This document shows, piece after piece, positions 22,661 to 34,077 of a DNA stretch of 64,000 nucleotides. The translations under genes were made by a program, and so were the position numbers. Origin of the DNA: Hirundichthys speculiger (Eukaryota; Chordata; Actinopteri; Beloniformes; Exocoetidae); NCBI GenBank assembly GCA_018398805.1, contig JAGFBZ010000906.1:2065001-2129000 (forward strand), written 5' to 3'. Every line of letters begins with the position of its first letter. The first letter of the stretch is position 1. The notes below the pieces were generated by a model that worked only from the letters and a program-made list of their open reading frames with translations, did no database searches and had not been told where the DNA came from.

Positions 22661-24497
22661 TGTGTTTATTTGGGTGTCTGTGTTTGCGCGTGCACATGTG
22701 CCCAGTATGTGTTGTCTACCTACAACGGAGTAGAACACGGTTATAATCAAGCGCAATCATGACACAGTCTGCACATTCAGTGAAGGAACAGACTCGGTAA
22801 CCTGCTCTCTCTTAATGAATCTGGATGGGCTCTCTGGCACATGAATTCCATCGCTCTATGAATTTACTGCCGAGGCCTCAGTCTGAAAGAAGACATTTCA
22901 AACAAAGGTCAAAGTAGAGGACTTAAGTAGGTCTGGGTTGTGTGTCACAGCTGGAAATAAGGCCCTGGGATTTTTAGTGCTTTATGGGCCCGTTGTGAGG
23001 CTGATAATGTGCATTGTGAGAAATACACTCTGAGGAGGAAGAGGTTAAAGACGGTGGGAGGAGCTGAGCAGCTTGGCTCAAGAGTTTTAGTGGTGAGCAA
23101 ATTATTCCAGCAACATTACTAACAGACTGGAGACGCACAAAATCATCAATTTATGAGGTAATGAGATTTAGAAACAGTTGTTTTATAATAACTGGCAAGC
23201 TCGTTTAATAAGGGGATGTATTTCCGTAATTTTTCCTTTTTTCCTCTCTCACTCTAAAACCAAAAAAGACCTATAAACTCGCTCCCACAAGGCCACCGTG
23301 TTTCACAGATTTAACAGTGTATTGTGTTTGTGTCAGCCAGAAACAGGCATGTATAACTGTTTCTGTCAGGGCTGACAATTTGATAGTTTCTCACACTTTG
23401 GCTTGCCAAGCCGTCCCATTTCTCTCCTCTGCCCGTTTCCGCACTAAAGCTGACTGAGGTTTACAAATATTGAGCCTTAATCCTCGGGGCCTCGGACGGC
23501 GGGGCCTGCTGTGTGGCGCTCAACAGATGACTGAGTGTTCATGGGCGAAATTAGTTCAGGGAGGCCTCTGTTTCCTCTCCGCGACATATGTTGACGTAGA
23601 AGCAAATAAAAAGCCGCACGACCGTCCCGGCTCCAGTCCCAAACGCCTCGCAGGGCTCAAAAAAGGCGCCGATATGATTGATTGATTCGTTTTTCATAAC
23701 TCCGCCCCCCATTTACACTTCTGTGTAATTCGAGACTCTGTGGTTCGAGTCCACGGCAGCCAGCTTCATGATTATTGACATTCACGCCACTAATGCGAGC
23801 AGTAGAAATTAATTGTCTCCGCGTCATATATTTTACTGTACGTCTGCTAAACTAACAGATAATAAAACTGGGAAATTGTCCATATAGCTTTTAGACAATA
23901 AAATACTCCAATTTTAACAACGTCTAACGCACATTTACACCAGCTCTCGATCTTACAAGGTAGCGCACACACACACACACACACACACACTATAGCACCT
24001 TGCTCCAGCCGATGTTTTGGAGATGCCAGGTTCCTCCCCCATGTGAAACCATCTGTGGACCTTTTGTTTTGCTTTTTTTGTTTGATTCCAGCTTGGGATT
24101 CGTGGCAAGGTTGCACACCGGGGGAGTTATGATGTTTCTGCTCTCCTGATACTGTATGTCCCGAACAATGTGTGCTCCAGAAAAAATAAATATTAATCCA
24201 CGCACAGGGTTTGTTCCCAGCCGGCCACACCGCGCCGCGCGTATGTATGTGTGTGTGTTCGGCTGTGTGAAATGCGTTCCTGTTTCTGGACCAGGCCCAG
24301 CTCTCGCCCCATTATCTCTCTGTGTCTTTGTATGTGCTGATTTATTTCAACAGTGCTCTTTTGGCCGAGCTCTGGGCGCCTCCTCTTTGTCAGCTCCTGT
24401 GTGAACGCAGGAGCCTTTGACCACCTTTGACAGTGTGAATATTTTAGCTCCTTTTAATATGCAGCCTGAACTTTTATGTAAAGATGAGGAGTAGTTT
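22661..24497. other. Unique-looking sequence with a (CA)n array
   Basis: (CA)n at 23966-23990. A tRNA B-box-like GTGGTTCGAGTCCAC at about 23739-23753 lacks an A box and a cloverleaf. No gene recognised. Confidence 0.4.
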
Positions 24498-24520
24498 GGG
24501 GGGGGGGGGGGGGGGGGGGG
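24498..24520. repeat. Poly-G tract, 23 bases
   Basis: 23 consecutive G, about 150 bases from a poly-C run of 30. Confidence 0.95.
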
Positions 24521-24671
24521 CGGGGTGATGGGAGGGGAAGAGGAAAGGCAGGGTTTTTCAGTGGGGTAAGGCAGGCTAATATGGGAGTTGTGAGTGTTTC
24601 TGATATTTTAAAATTGACGATATGAAGCAGCTGACTTACCAAGATGATGAAAGGGTTTTAATTAAGTATAT

Positions 24672-24672
<1 letters not shown>

Positions 24673-24702
<30 letters not shown>
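24673..24702. repeat. Poly-C tract, 30 bases
   Basis: 30 consecutive C, the longest pure C run in the window. Confidence 0.95.
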
Positions 24703-24703
<1 letters not shown>

Positions 24704-25424
24704 TTACACTTAGACCTGTTGACTGCGTGAAGTCTTCTCCGGTCAGAGTAACTCTGAGCTCACAGGATACCTCGTCATACGCTATCACCACAGACTTTCT
24801 TGGAAAATTCCCAAAGGTACACATTTGGAGTTGAAATGTCGTGTAAAACGATTGGATTCTGTACCACCATGCCATTTTTGTTATGATTGTGGTCATGAAG
24901 GGGACAAATAAAGTGGCGATGCTGAGACAGGGATGCAGGGTTAGGGTTATTGTTAGGGATAGGGTTAGTCCAAAATAACAAGCCCAAGCTGAGGAGAAGC
25001 GCTAAAACCTGTACTGGGTACTGTACTGGGAAAGACACAGGACCGGGGAACAGTTGTGGGATGGAGGAAGATGACCTGCTGGAGCGGAGAAAGACGCACA
25101 AGCTAAATGCGCCACTGATCAGCAGCTGAAACCGATCACGAAGGAGCAACCGATCACGTAGCAACAAATGACACCCAACCCGGCGCAGAACAGTCGCTTT
25201 CAAATGAAAAATTTTAAACGGATCAACAAGACCTAATGCTGGCATGATCTCTAATCTTGTTCATGCAACGCATGTGCTAAAAAACCTGTAAATAAGCCTC
25301 CCTCATCTGTTAAACCTTCCTTTTTCACACTGACCCAACTCACTACCTCACCGCTGCGCCTCAGGGCCGAAACTGATTTTCTTCCTTCATCACCCTCTCT
25401 ACCTCGCAAAGAAAACAGCCATGT
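24703..25424. other. Unique-looking sequence with a telomere-like patch
   Basis: 24937-24968 contains AGGGTTAGGGTTATTGTTAG and a further TAGGGTTAG, a degenerate TTAGGG-like patch too short to call telomeric. No gene recognised. Confidence 0.4.
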
Positions 25425-26218
25425 GCTACATACGGAGCCCCGTTTGGGTCATAATTCAATGAATAAATTAGTCTATTATTATGAAATACAGGCATTTATT
25501 ATTATGAAATACGTATCCATTATTATGAAATGTTTCCCATTATTATGAAAAAATATAATTATTATGAAATATATTTTTTATTATTATTTAATCTTAGTTT
25601 AATGCATAATAGTTTATTTCAGAATGGCTTTTTTTTTTAATCTAAGAATTATTTTTTACATAATGGCTTCCTTTTTCATAAGAATGAGCTTTTACATAAT
25701 AATGACATTTTGCCACTGGGCGGGACCAGTGGTTGACCTGCACGCTCATTGGCTGATCCTTCTCCATTCTACGCTCTGACATCGACTAGTTTTGGCCGTG
25801 AGGTTCCGTTAGCAGCGGGCCGTAGTGTCATCAAGGGGCGCTCCTAGTCCGATTGTAGCTATGGCAGCTTGGACTGAGCTACGGGAAACCTTGACCAGGT
25901 TAGCAGACAATATTGAAAATGATCATTTATCAGGTGATACTATTTTGACCCGATTTGATACGATTCACTGTTCTGTTGCTTATGCCTCAATGAAAGAGCA
26001 GCCAATCACATAAATGGCTCCGCCCTCTCTGCTGTGATTGACACACAAATCATTCTTATAAAAAACAAAGCCATTATTATGTAAAAGCTCATTCTTATGA
26101 AAAACAAAACCATTATCATAATAATGGGAAATATTTCATAATAATAAACGCCTGTATTTCATAATAATAGATTCATTTATTCATTGAATTATGACCCAAA
26201 TGGGGCTCCATAGCTACA
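25425..26218 (+). mobile_element. IS3EU-like DNA transposon with long terminal inverted repeats
   Basis: The element is 25431-26212. Left TACGGAGCCCCGTTTGGG and the complement of the right end TATGGAGCCCCATTTGGG begin an inverted repeat that stays alignable for roughly 200 bases, built largely of ATTATTATGAAA-type units plus CATAAGAATGAGCTTTTACA. Both sides carry the identical 6-mer GCTACA (25425-25430, 26213-26218). A 6-bp duplication with TAY...RTA termini is what I recall for the IS3EU superfamily. The 250-base core holds a short N-terminal-like frame. The catalytic region is absent, so it is non-autonomous. Confidence 0.75.
25861..26013 (+). pseudogene. Short ORF in core of the IS3EU-like element
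   Basis: An ATG at 25861 opens about 50 codons (MAAWTELRETLTRLADNI...) ending in TAA as the right inverted repeat approaches. The Leu/Arg-rich start looks like the helical N-terminus seen in several fish transposon proteins with an integrase core, but I cannot match it firmly and no DDE residues follow. Function unknown; most likely a truncated transposase start left after internal deletion. Confidence 0.4.
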
Positions 26219-29200
26219 ATCATCTGAACTATCTGCATGACAAAAAAAAAGTACTAACTGTTCAAGATATTGTTTGGCCAGCTCTCCCCAGCCTGTTCTT
26301 TAATTCCCATGATTCATTCAGGGACTCTTGTTATTGTGTGTTTACTGACCTTGAGTGATGTTGCAAATAGAAATAATTTCCCCAAACTGTGGATTTGACC
26401 CCGTGGCTACATATTCAAACAAAAACAATGTTTCAAAAAAAAAAAAAGGAAAAAGAAAAATAGTCTTTGACCCCACAGGTACACGTGTGGCAACCCTCTG
26501 CAACATATCAAAGTTCAACAATGGTTTCTTTAATTTCCAGGAAACAGCAGCCTGTTGCTGGATGGTGGTTTGGGGCAAACAGCAGCGACTCATCTCTTTA
26601 GATATTATTTTCACAGTGTTTGCTCAGGCCTTGCTGATACCTGCCTCTTAATGTTTCAATATGTCACTGAGTATCTGTTAATACAGATGGGGTTTTTCTC
26701 CTTCTCACCCACTGCCATCTTCCTCCGTCGCCCCTTTTATGTCCTTAAAACTGTTTTCCGGGATGAAGTCAGTTTGGTGCAAAAATTCTTCGACGGTTTT
26801 TGCTTCAACCTGATTTTAACAAACGCGCCCATTCCGCCTGGATGCGCCGAGCAAGAGCTGCGCAGCGCTCGTCGCGGCATGCACGCCTGAACCGACGTCC
26901 GTGCGTGTCAGTCCACCACGGCGACTGTGGTCACGACACGGGAAACCGTGACGCAGACAGATAGGGTGGAGATTACGGAGGGGACAGAAAACCTCTCCAA
27001 CCAGACAAGATGGACATGGGAGGGAGTGAGCAGGAGATTTGTATGAGAGGCAGAGGTGGGGGGGGGGGATGTGTCGTGGCAGGGGTAGGCCACTGGAGCG
27101 GAGAGGCCCTCATGCCCCTGCTGATCACAACAGGGGATTAATTATGTCAGCATAATAAGTACAAATGGTGATCTGAACGTGGAATTAGCCCCCTGAGCAG
27201 AGGCTTCTGCAGCGAGCAATGGAGAGGAAGAGTGGGTGGTAATGGAGGGGGAGGTGGGGGGGGGGGGGGGGGACTGTCCCAATTTGTCCCAGTCTGTCTG
27301 TCTATGCAGGCACACAGGGGGTGGAACCTCGGGTGGGGTGGGGTTGTTGTCTGTCGGCCTGGCAGGCCCACTAGCTGGCAAACTTGCTGAAATCACTGCC
27401 TGGGTGGGTGGTGCGTGGGGGTGGGGGGGGAGGGGGGGACCCGGTCACTCATCTCTGTTATGATTTGCACGGATGTCAGTCTCCGTGGCAGAAGTAGAAG
27501 TTTCAAGCTGAGCTGGATGTGCCGTCTCTGTTCAAAGTCCTGTTTGCCTTCCAGCATCCGCCGCCTCATCCAGTTCAACGACCTCAGTTCGCTTCGTAAT
27601 AGTAACTGAAAAAGTCATCATGTGCTTTAAATTTTTTTTTTAAATTTCACAATACCGTTCAAATAAACTCCTCTTCGGGTAAACAGGCCAGCTCATCATT
27701 TCCACTCTCGTCGTGGCGTTAGCGGATGAGGAGTCCGAGCTTCAGTTCCAGCTCTGCTCCACGTCCAGGTCGCGCTGCCCCGAGATCCAGGCGGGAGACC
27801 AGCGTGACCAGCAGCTTACAGTATTCACGCTCAGCCTCCCTGCTGTAAGCGCTGTTGTCCCTGCTGGCTCTTTGCCTCCCGGCTCTGTCAGCGCCACGCG
27901 CTCCGCGCAGAAATGCAAACAAGCATCAGACTTTGACTGTCATGGAGAATTCAAAGGAAGGGCAACAATGGGACGCTGTATTCATGATTAGTCATATTCC
28001 TGACAGTTGATTATGAATTGCCAGTATACCTACATGTGTTTTTTGGACAGTGCAAGGAAACTGGAGCGCGGAGAAGAAATCAAACAAATCCTGTGTTCCT
28101 AAAGTTTCTGTCATCCTCACGAGCAACACGAGCGTCGGCCTGCGCTCACGAGAGCCACAGGGCTAACAGTCAGTTTGCTCCGAGGAAGTCTGTAAGGCTC
28201 ACGGCCGCCAGTCGGGATAATGATTCCTTGTCTGTTGCACTGAGTTTGCTCGATGGGGGGGGGGGGGGGGGTCATATGCAGACTCAGGCCTCATAAATCC
28301 CCGCTCTATGATGAGCGCTCTCCGTATGACTGATGGAGCTCAGAACCAGCCAGTTACGACGGTCTCTCGTAAACATGCGGTGCTAGCGCCCTGAGAGCAC
28401 TGTCAATTTTCATATTTCACCAGTTATTGGGGCTGCAGAGCTGAGTTATGTTCCCAGATGACTCCCATTAAGAAGCTGAGTGGTACGGCAATGTAGAGAG
28501 ACGACAGGAAAATTAATCAAATTTCCAAAATGTTCCCACTTTAATACGTTAATAGGTAGGCATTGTTGCTTTCATTTATCTTCTGGTTTGTCAGGAGTTT
28601 GCATCTGTAAATGTCAGAGAGTGGAATTGCTATGACGGATCTATTAACTGCTGATGCTGCACTGCACTTCATCCTGCCAATATGAATACTGTGGAGTGTA
28701 TCTGTTTAAGCCGGCACACATAAAAGAGGCGACCCCTGGGAGCTAGTTCAGGTAGGCAGTCTCAGGCAGCGTTTTATGCATGCTTTCACTCCTGCATTCT
28801 TCCTTAAACATGCCTTCCTGACATCTCACCCAGCCGAGCTCTCTTCTGTTCCTGAATTCCTACGTCATCCCCAGCTTCCACGTGTCGGCTCTGATCCCGT
28901 GGCCTAGGGGTTAAGTCATGCTCATTACCCCCAGAATCTCTGTGCACACCTGATAAGCAGGGGGCTGGTTGCCTAGATGCCAAAACTCAAATGTGTTTTA
29001 CCATCAATCACGCATCTGAAGTCTTCATTCAATGAGTCGACTGAACTAGAAGTAGAAAGCTTAACGGCTGTAGCTCATGAAGCAGGAGCGGTCATCGGTC
29101 TGGTCAACCTCTGGTCACAAGCGTATCAGCAGCTCTAGTGGTTGGATCAGAGTGGAGCAGCTGGCACATGTGGCAGATGAAATGCAGTCTAAATGCTGTA

Positions 29201-29229
29201 GACTCTGCCCGCGCCGTGCACTGCCAGCT
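26219..29229. other. Intergenic-like sequence, no gene seen
   Basis: 26930-27480 is G-rich with runs at 27058-27068 and 27256-27272 and repeated GGGTGG. A G17 run lies at 28255-28271. 27700-27930 is CpG-enriched. CCGTGGCCTAGGGGTTAAGT near 28898 resembles the head of a tRNA-derived fish SINE but no B box or tail follows. 28440-28630 is complex, repeat-free sequence. No exon recognised. Confidence 0.4.
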
Positions 29230-30214
29230 CCGTCCACTAGAGGTGGGCGGAACGATCCAAATATCGATATTATCGATACCAGCGCTTGGTACTGATATCA
29301 AATGATAATCGTGTAAAAAGATCGATACTAAAGCTTTTTTCTCTCACACAAGCAGTGACTGAGTGCAAATTCATTGAAGTCTGTGTGTGACACACTGTCG
29401 CTGTGTCCTCCTCCCCTCTCATCTCATCTCGTCTTTTCACGTTGCCTTTCAGTCCAACAGAGAGCATCCAGGTAGATCAGAGTGGTCATCTTCAGCATCA
29501 ATACATATTCACTTTCAAAGTACATGTTACTTAAGTCACATGTTACTGGAGTCAACTCAAAAAAAATCTAATCAAGACCTTGAAATAACCCAGTACATGT
29601 CATGTATCCCATTTGAAAGGTGATATCTAAGATAAAATAACATTAGATAATCCTTTACTTATCGCACAATAGAGAAATTTATAGAGTTAAAGCAAGGGGA
29701 AAGGAACAAAATTACACAAGTATTGAAAGATATAATATAATAGTTAGACTAGAAAAAGTCCATCTGCGATGGACTGGCGACCTGTCCAGGGTGTACCCCT
29801 GCCTTTCGCCCGTAGACAGCTGGGATAGGCTCCAGCAGATCCCCGTGACCCTTCAAGGATGAAACGGGTATAGAAAATGGATGGATGGATAGAAAAACAA
29901 TTATGAACAGAACAATTTAACTCCAAGGAATATTCACACAAAAATGTTTATCATCACACTTAACATATTTGTATAAATATTCCCTTTGCCGAACATTTGC
30001 CGAAATTCTACTCTAGGTTTTAATAAAATAATCCAAAGACAAAAATCACAAAAACACCAAAAGGTCAGCAGTTTCATCATAGATCAAGCTTAATATGAAA
30101 AAGTATCGGTATTGGTATTGGTATTGGTATCGGTATTGGCGATACTGGCCCTGTATTTACTTGGTATTGGATCCGATACTAAAATTCCCAGTATCGGCCA
30201 CCTCTATCATCCAC
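29230..30214. mobile_element. hAT-like element with nested SINE-type tail
   Basis: The element 29238-30206 starts TAGAGGTGGGCGGAACGATC and ends GTATCGGCCACCTCTA. Flanking 8-mers CCGTCCAC and TCATCCAC agree at 6 of 8 positions. The right subterminal region is an irregular array of GGTATTGGTATCGG units (30104-30175). It is interrupted by a retroposed fragment at 29758-29889. No transposase remnant is visible. Confidence 0.8.
29750..29897 (+). mobile_element. Retroposed SINE/LINE tail with (ATGG)n end
   Basis: Contains GACCTGTCCAGGGTGTACCC, then GGGATAGGCTCCAGCAG and a terminal (ATGG)n, the 3-prime portion of the SINE at 31849-32171. It is bounded by identical TAGAAAAA at 29750-29757 and 29890-29897, a target-site duplication. 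It sits inside the hAT-like element, so it is the younger insertion. Confidence 0.85.
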
Positions 30215-31352
30215 TCTCCCAGCAGTGTTGGTTGCTGGCCTTTACAATTTATCACTACACAGGAACTGATATCATGTTTCTGAGCTCACATCAGTGGAGG
30301 AGTCAGGGGGAGGGTGGGGCTAAGGAATGTTGCTGCAGGTTTAATACCTATTATTATTACTTTTATGGAAATATTTGATCCATCCATCCATCCATCCATC
30401 TCCAACCCCCCTCCCCCCAAAAAACGAAACATGTGAAAAGCATTTATTATTATAAAACGAGCCCATGCTACTGTAATAAAAATCAATACGTTCATCCCAA
30501 ACACAACAAACTCAGCTGCACAGTCCAACACACTTCCAGCTGATGGTGCTTTAAGTAACACTTAAAGCATCCAGGTGATTTTTCATCGCTGTCGCGCCGC
30601 CGTGGAAGGCCAAACGGCGACTGCTCATTTGGCAGACTGCTTTTCGTCTCATCATTGCTCAATTTAAAGCGTTGCCACACAGCTGAGCTCTGCAGCACGT
30701 TGTCTTCCTTTTAACGGCCACCGTGAGTTGTGGGTTGTGTTCAACGGTGTGTGAGAGCGCTGTCTGCCCGTGGCCACGCAAACATGCCATTATACTGTTG
30801 TTTTCACATAGTAAATGTAAAAGTATATAACATGCTGAATAATGTGTTATTCAGTTTGGCTGTATGCAGATAAATGAATAAATCCGTAACTGTATAAATA
30901 CTGTGATATTTGACCAGTGTCTAGTTGAACTGGTGTCCACCTGATATATGAATATCCAGCTGTAGTAGTAAAATACATCTGTATATTTATCCGTGTTTCT
31001 ATGACTATATCTGTCTAAGCAAGACTGAGATCATTTAGAGATGTTAGTGACGCTCTCATTCCATTGCATGCAAATGGGTGCATGTAGATGATGGCAAATG
31101 ACCCAAAGAGACAACGTGGCTCAAGGGTTTTTAAGCATGAGCAGAGATAGTCCAGAGGTGCAGGGAAAAACCTGAAGGACAACAGTGTCTGAGCGATGCT
31201 CGACACGTCCTCAGACCTGCTCAGAGATTTACGGAGCAGGCATCTGGAAACATAAACTATGGATATTCTTCTGTCTAGATATGAAAATCACAACTGACTA
31301 TTAAAACACCCGTATCTATGCTTACTTTTTCTAACAGAAGAATCCAGACTGA
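30215..31352. other. Unique-looking sequence with a (CATC)n array
   Basis: (CATC)n at about 30380-30401. 30550-30790 is moderately CpG-rich. Nothing else recognised. Confidence 0.4.
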
Positions 31353-31767
31353 CAACAGTATAAGGGTGAGTATTGGCAAGGACCTCACAATATGATATGT
31401 ATCATGATACTTGGGTCACGATACGATATTATCACGATGTCATGATATCACAATGTATTGCGATATTCTACCTAGTTCATATCAAAATTAAAAGTAGAGA
31501 TGAAAAATCAAGTTGCTGTATGTGTTCATCAGATGATATTGATCATTCAGAGGACAAATTGAGTCAAAATTATTTGCTTCAAAACAACCTATTATTGTTT
31601 ATTATTAGTGTTTTTGCACACTTAAATTTTAAACAATTTAAATGTGAAAATTAAACAATTTTCGTAAAAAATCGATTATTAGGAGCTGAAAAATCGATAT
31701 TATATTGGGCGGCCGAAAATCACGATATATTGCCAAATCGATTTTTTTTCACACCCCTACGAGAGTA
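31353..31767 (+). mobile_element. hAT-like MITE, family member B
   Basis: The element 31361-31759 is the same family as 15225-15599: shared termini (TAAGGGTGAGTATTGG..., ...CACACCCCTA) and shared interior. Flanking 8-mers CAACAGTA and CGAGAGTA match at 6 of 8 positions. Non-coding. Confidence 0.85.
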
Positions 31768-31838
31768 GAGCTGCAGTGCAGCCAATAAACCCAGGGATCA
31801 ATGGACCATCATGAAGAGCAGCAATGCATTTATATGCG

Positions 31839-32181
31839 TGGTTTCCATCCATCCATCCATTTTCTATACCCGTTCCATCCTCTGAAGGGTCACGGTGATC
31901 TGCTGGAGTCTATCCCAGCTGTCTACGGGCGAAATGCAGGGGTACACCCTGGACAGGTCACCAGTCCATCCGAGGGCCACATGCAGACAAACAACCACTT
32001 ACACTCACAATCACTCCTACGGGTAATTTAGAACCACAGATTAACCTAACATGCATGTCTTTGGACTGTGGGAGGAAGCAGGAGTACCCGGAGGAAACCC
32101 GCGCTAGCACGGGGAGAACATGCAAACTCCACACAGAAAGGCCTCTGCTGAGATTCGAACCAGGAACCTTCTGGTTTCCAT
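31839..32181 (-). mobile_element. tRNA-derived SINE with perfect 10-bp target duplication
   Basis: On the minus strand it begins at a tRNA B-box-like GGTTCGAATCTC, runs through TTCCTCCCACAGTCCAAAGA and GACCTGTCCAGGGTGTACCC, and ends in an (ATGG)n tail. Identical TGGTTTCCAT at 31839-31848 and 32172-32181 is the target duplication. The A-box half of the tRNA-like head is missing (5-prime truncated). Related fragments occur at 29758, 37741, 42745 and 52373. The 3-prime tail is of the kind shared with L2/RTE-type LINEs; which of the two I cannot settle. Confidence 0.9.
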
Positions 32182-32965
32182 ACAGTTGTGAATATTAACA
32201 AAAGATTGTGGTTTGTATCTGCGGTCGTCAGGTCAGCCTTGACACCGAAGCCTCTAAAAGTGGGCTTTTGTGCCAATTATTCTGCCTGGTTTTTGTACGT
32301 TAAAGCCCAGAGATGGAGCTGATGGAGAAGATCTAAGTTGCAGAAATGAAAGTACAATAAACCCTCAGACTGCATGCAGAGACAGAAAAGTAATCTTTAA
32401 ATTAGTCTGCCTCAGGGTGTGAAGAAAAAAAAAAAGAAAGACAAGAGTCTCCAAAAGCAGAAGGTGGCAGCTCATGTGTTGTTTCTTAGCAACACTCAGG
32501 TGCCATGTGATAATAAAAGAGCTTATATGCTCCGGCAATAAGCCATATTCTCTCAGTTCTGTTCACACCGCTGTGAGGGTCTGCAGTTTTGGTCCCAGTC
32601 AAACATTTTTGGGAATAAAAAAAAAAAATTGCTTCCATTGGTATTTTGTTGGGCTTTAGCCCAGAAAAAGTCTCAGATGCTGGTGGTGTTTAATCACAAA
32701 TTTTTTTCAAACTATTAATACAGAATTGGCATCAGATAGAGATGAGTCCAGAGGATTGCACCTGCACGCTGACCTTCTTTAGCTTTTACAGAAAAATCTG
32801 ATCCCAGTTTTACCCTGTTGGCTTTTACATGCTTGGAGCAAACAAGGATTGAGAGCTTCTGCACATGCACGCCCTTACAAACATGAAACCGGCATCCCAG
32901 AAACAAAAGTGCAACTCGTCTACGTGACATGAGACGTAAGCTGTGACGTGCACTCTGAGCCAGTC
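32182..32965. other. Unique-looking sequence, no gene seen
   Basis: Short A-rich runs near 32424-32436 and 32618-32629. Nothing else recognised. Confidence 0.4.
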
Positions 32966-33330
32966 AATTCAATTCAGTTCAATTCAATTTTATTTGTATA
33001 GCGTCTGTTACAATGTCAACTTGTCTCCAGGCACTTTACAGAGACCCAGATCATGACCCCAAGCAAATATCATTAACTAAAAATATAATATTAAATCCTA
33101 AACAAGAATAATGGCAAGTAAAAAACTCCCACAGTGGGAGAAAAACACTTTAAGCCAAACAGTGGGAAGGAAAAACTCCACTTTAAGAGGAGGAAACCTT
33201 GAGCAGGACCTGGATCATATGGGGGGACCTTCCTGCTGAAGACCAGTAGAGAAAGAAAAAGAGAGGAGAGACAGGACAGAGAGAGGATGGAGGACAGAGA
33301 GGAGAGCACACAAATGACTGAATGAAATGG
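32966..33330 (-). mobile_element. Teleost LINE-type 3-prime repeat
   Basis: An (AATTC)n-like start at 32966-32987 is followed by TTTTATTTGTATAGCGTCTG, GGCACTTTACAGAGACCCAG, GGAAGGAAAAACTCC and GAGGAAACCTTGAGCAGGAC. This order of motifs is a widespread fish repeat in which the short-unit tail marks the 3-prime end on the minus strand. No coding part is left. The right boundary is approximate. Confidence 0.7.
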
Positions 33331-33913
33331 CTACATAAACAGATGCAGAATTCGGAATAATTAATTCCGAATTAAAAAACATCATGTAACCGTGGCCAGT
33401 TACACGGTCTTAGATGCTGCAAACTGGGGAAATATTTCACCCCAGTTTTCCAGTAAATTACTTTTTTTTTTGCAGGAAAATCAATAAGCTACAATTAAAT
33501 GATGATGGAAAAAGCAGAAAAGAAACTGGACAGTGAGCCAAGTAAATTTGGGAAATGTTCTCTGTAAAAAAAAAACACATGCAACAGGCCGCAGAAAAAG
33601 GCAAAAAAAAAAAAAAACATGACTCTATCCTCAGACGGGCCAATTTATTCTGAAACAAAAATCCCACATCAGTATTAATGCCCCTGGCTGGCCATGACTG
33701 ATGATGCACACTGAGTCAGTCGCCCCTCCCCCCAAGGTGAGTAAAGTTCCACGCCACTTACTGGAACACATGCTCCAGAAACACAATGGAGGCCTCACAC
33801 ACACACACACACACACATGTCTGTGAAAATCACGCCGGGCCGCTAATGACTCAAAGGGTGGTTTTCTTTTCTTTCTCTTCACCCACATACCTCACCATCA
33901 CCACCCACCGAAG
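33331..33913. other. Unique-looking sequence with simple repeats
   Basis: An imperfect palindrome ATTCGGAAT/ATTCCGAAT lies near 33352-33374. A-runs near 33569 and 33605, and (CA)n at 33796-33817. No gene recognised. Confidence 0.4.
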
Positions 33914-34077
33914 CCCGAAATAATCGCCGGCGTGCACTGGACCAGGTGTTCCTGAAAAGGATCAAAAACAACAAACCGACACTCATCACCAAACTTGTCA
34001 TCTCTGTGATCAGCGTGGAAGCTTCTGCGTACGCAGACATGAGAGGTGACGTCAGCTCCGCCGCCATCCAGCGCTGA
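33914..34077 (+). other. Weak candidate terminal coding exon, unidentified
   Basis: A pyrimidine tract (TTTTCTTTTCTTTCTCTTC) precedes a possible acceptor AAG at 33913. The following frame runs 53 codons to TGA at 34075-34077, with KNNKPTLITKLVISVISVEA in its middle and CpG-rich codons. I do not recognise the protein, and an open stretch of this length is expected by chance in GC-rich DNA. A minus-strand frame of 62 codons overlaps it. Confidence 0.15.

Noticed and set aside
23735..23757. tRNA B-box-like GTGGTTCGAGTCCAC
   Set aside because: No A box or acceptor-stem pairing upstream, so neither a tRNA gene nor a clear SINE head.
24937..24968. Interstitial telomere-like TTAGGG patch
   Set aside because: Only a few degenerate units; short GGGTTA-type microsatellites are common in fish.
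24775..25245. 156-codon minus-strand open frame
   Set aside because: Low-complexity composition, no motif and no conserved start context.
28896..28922. tRNA-SINE head-like CCGTGGCCTAGGGGTTAAGT
   Set aside because: No B box, body or tail follows, so not called as an element.
34021..34040. Short alternating GCGTACGC palindrome considered as a regulatory site
   Set aside because: Too short, and no supporting context.
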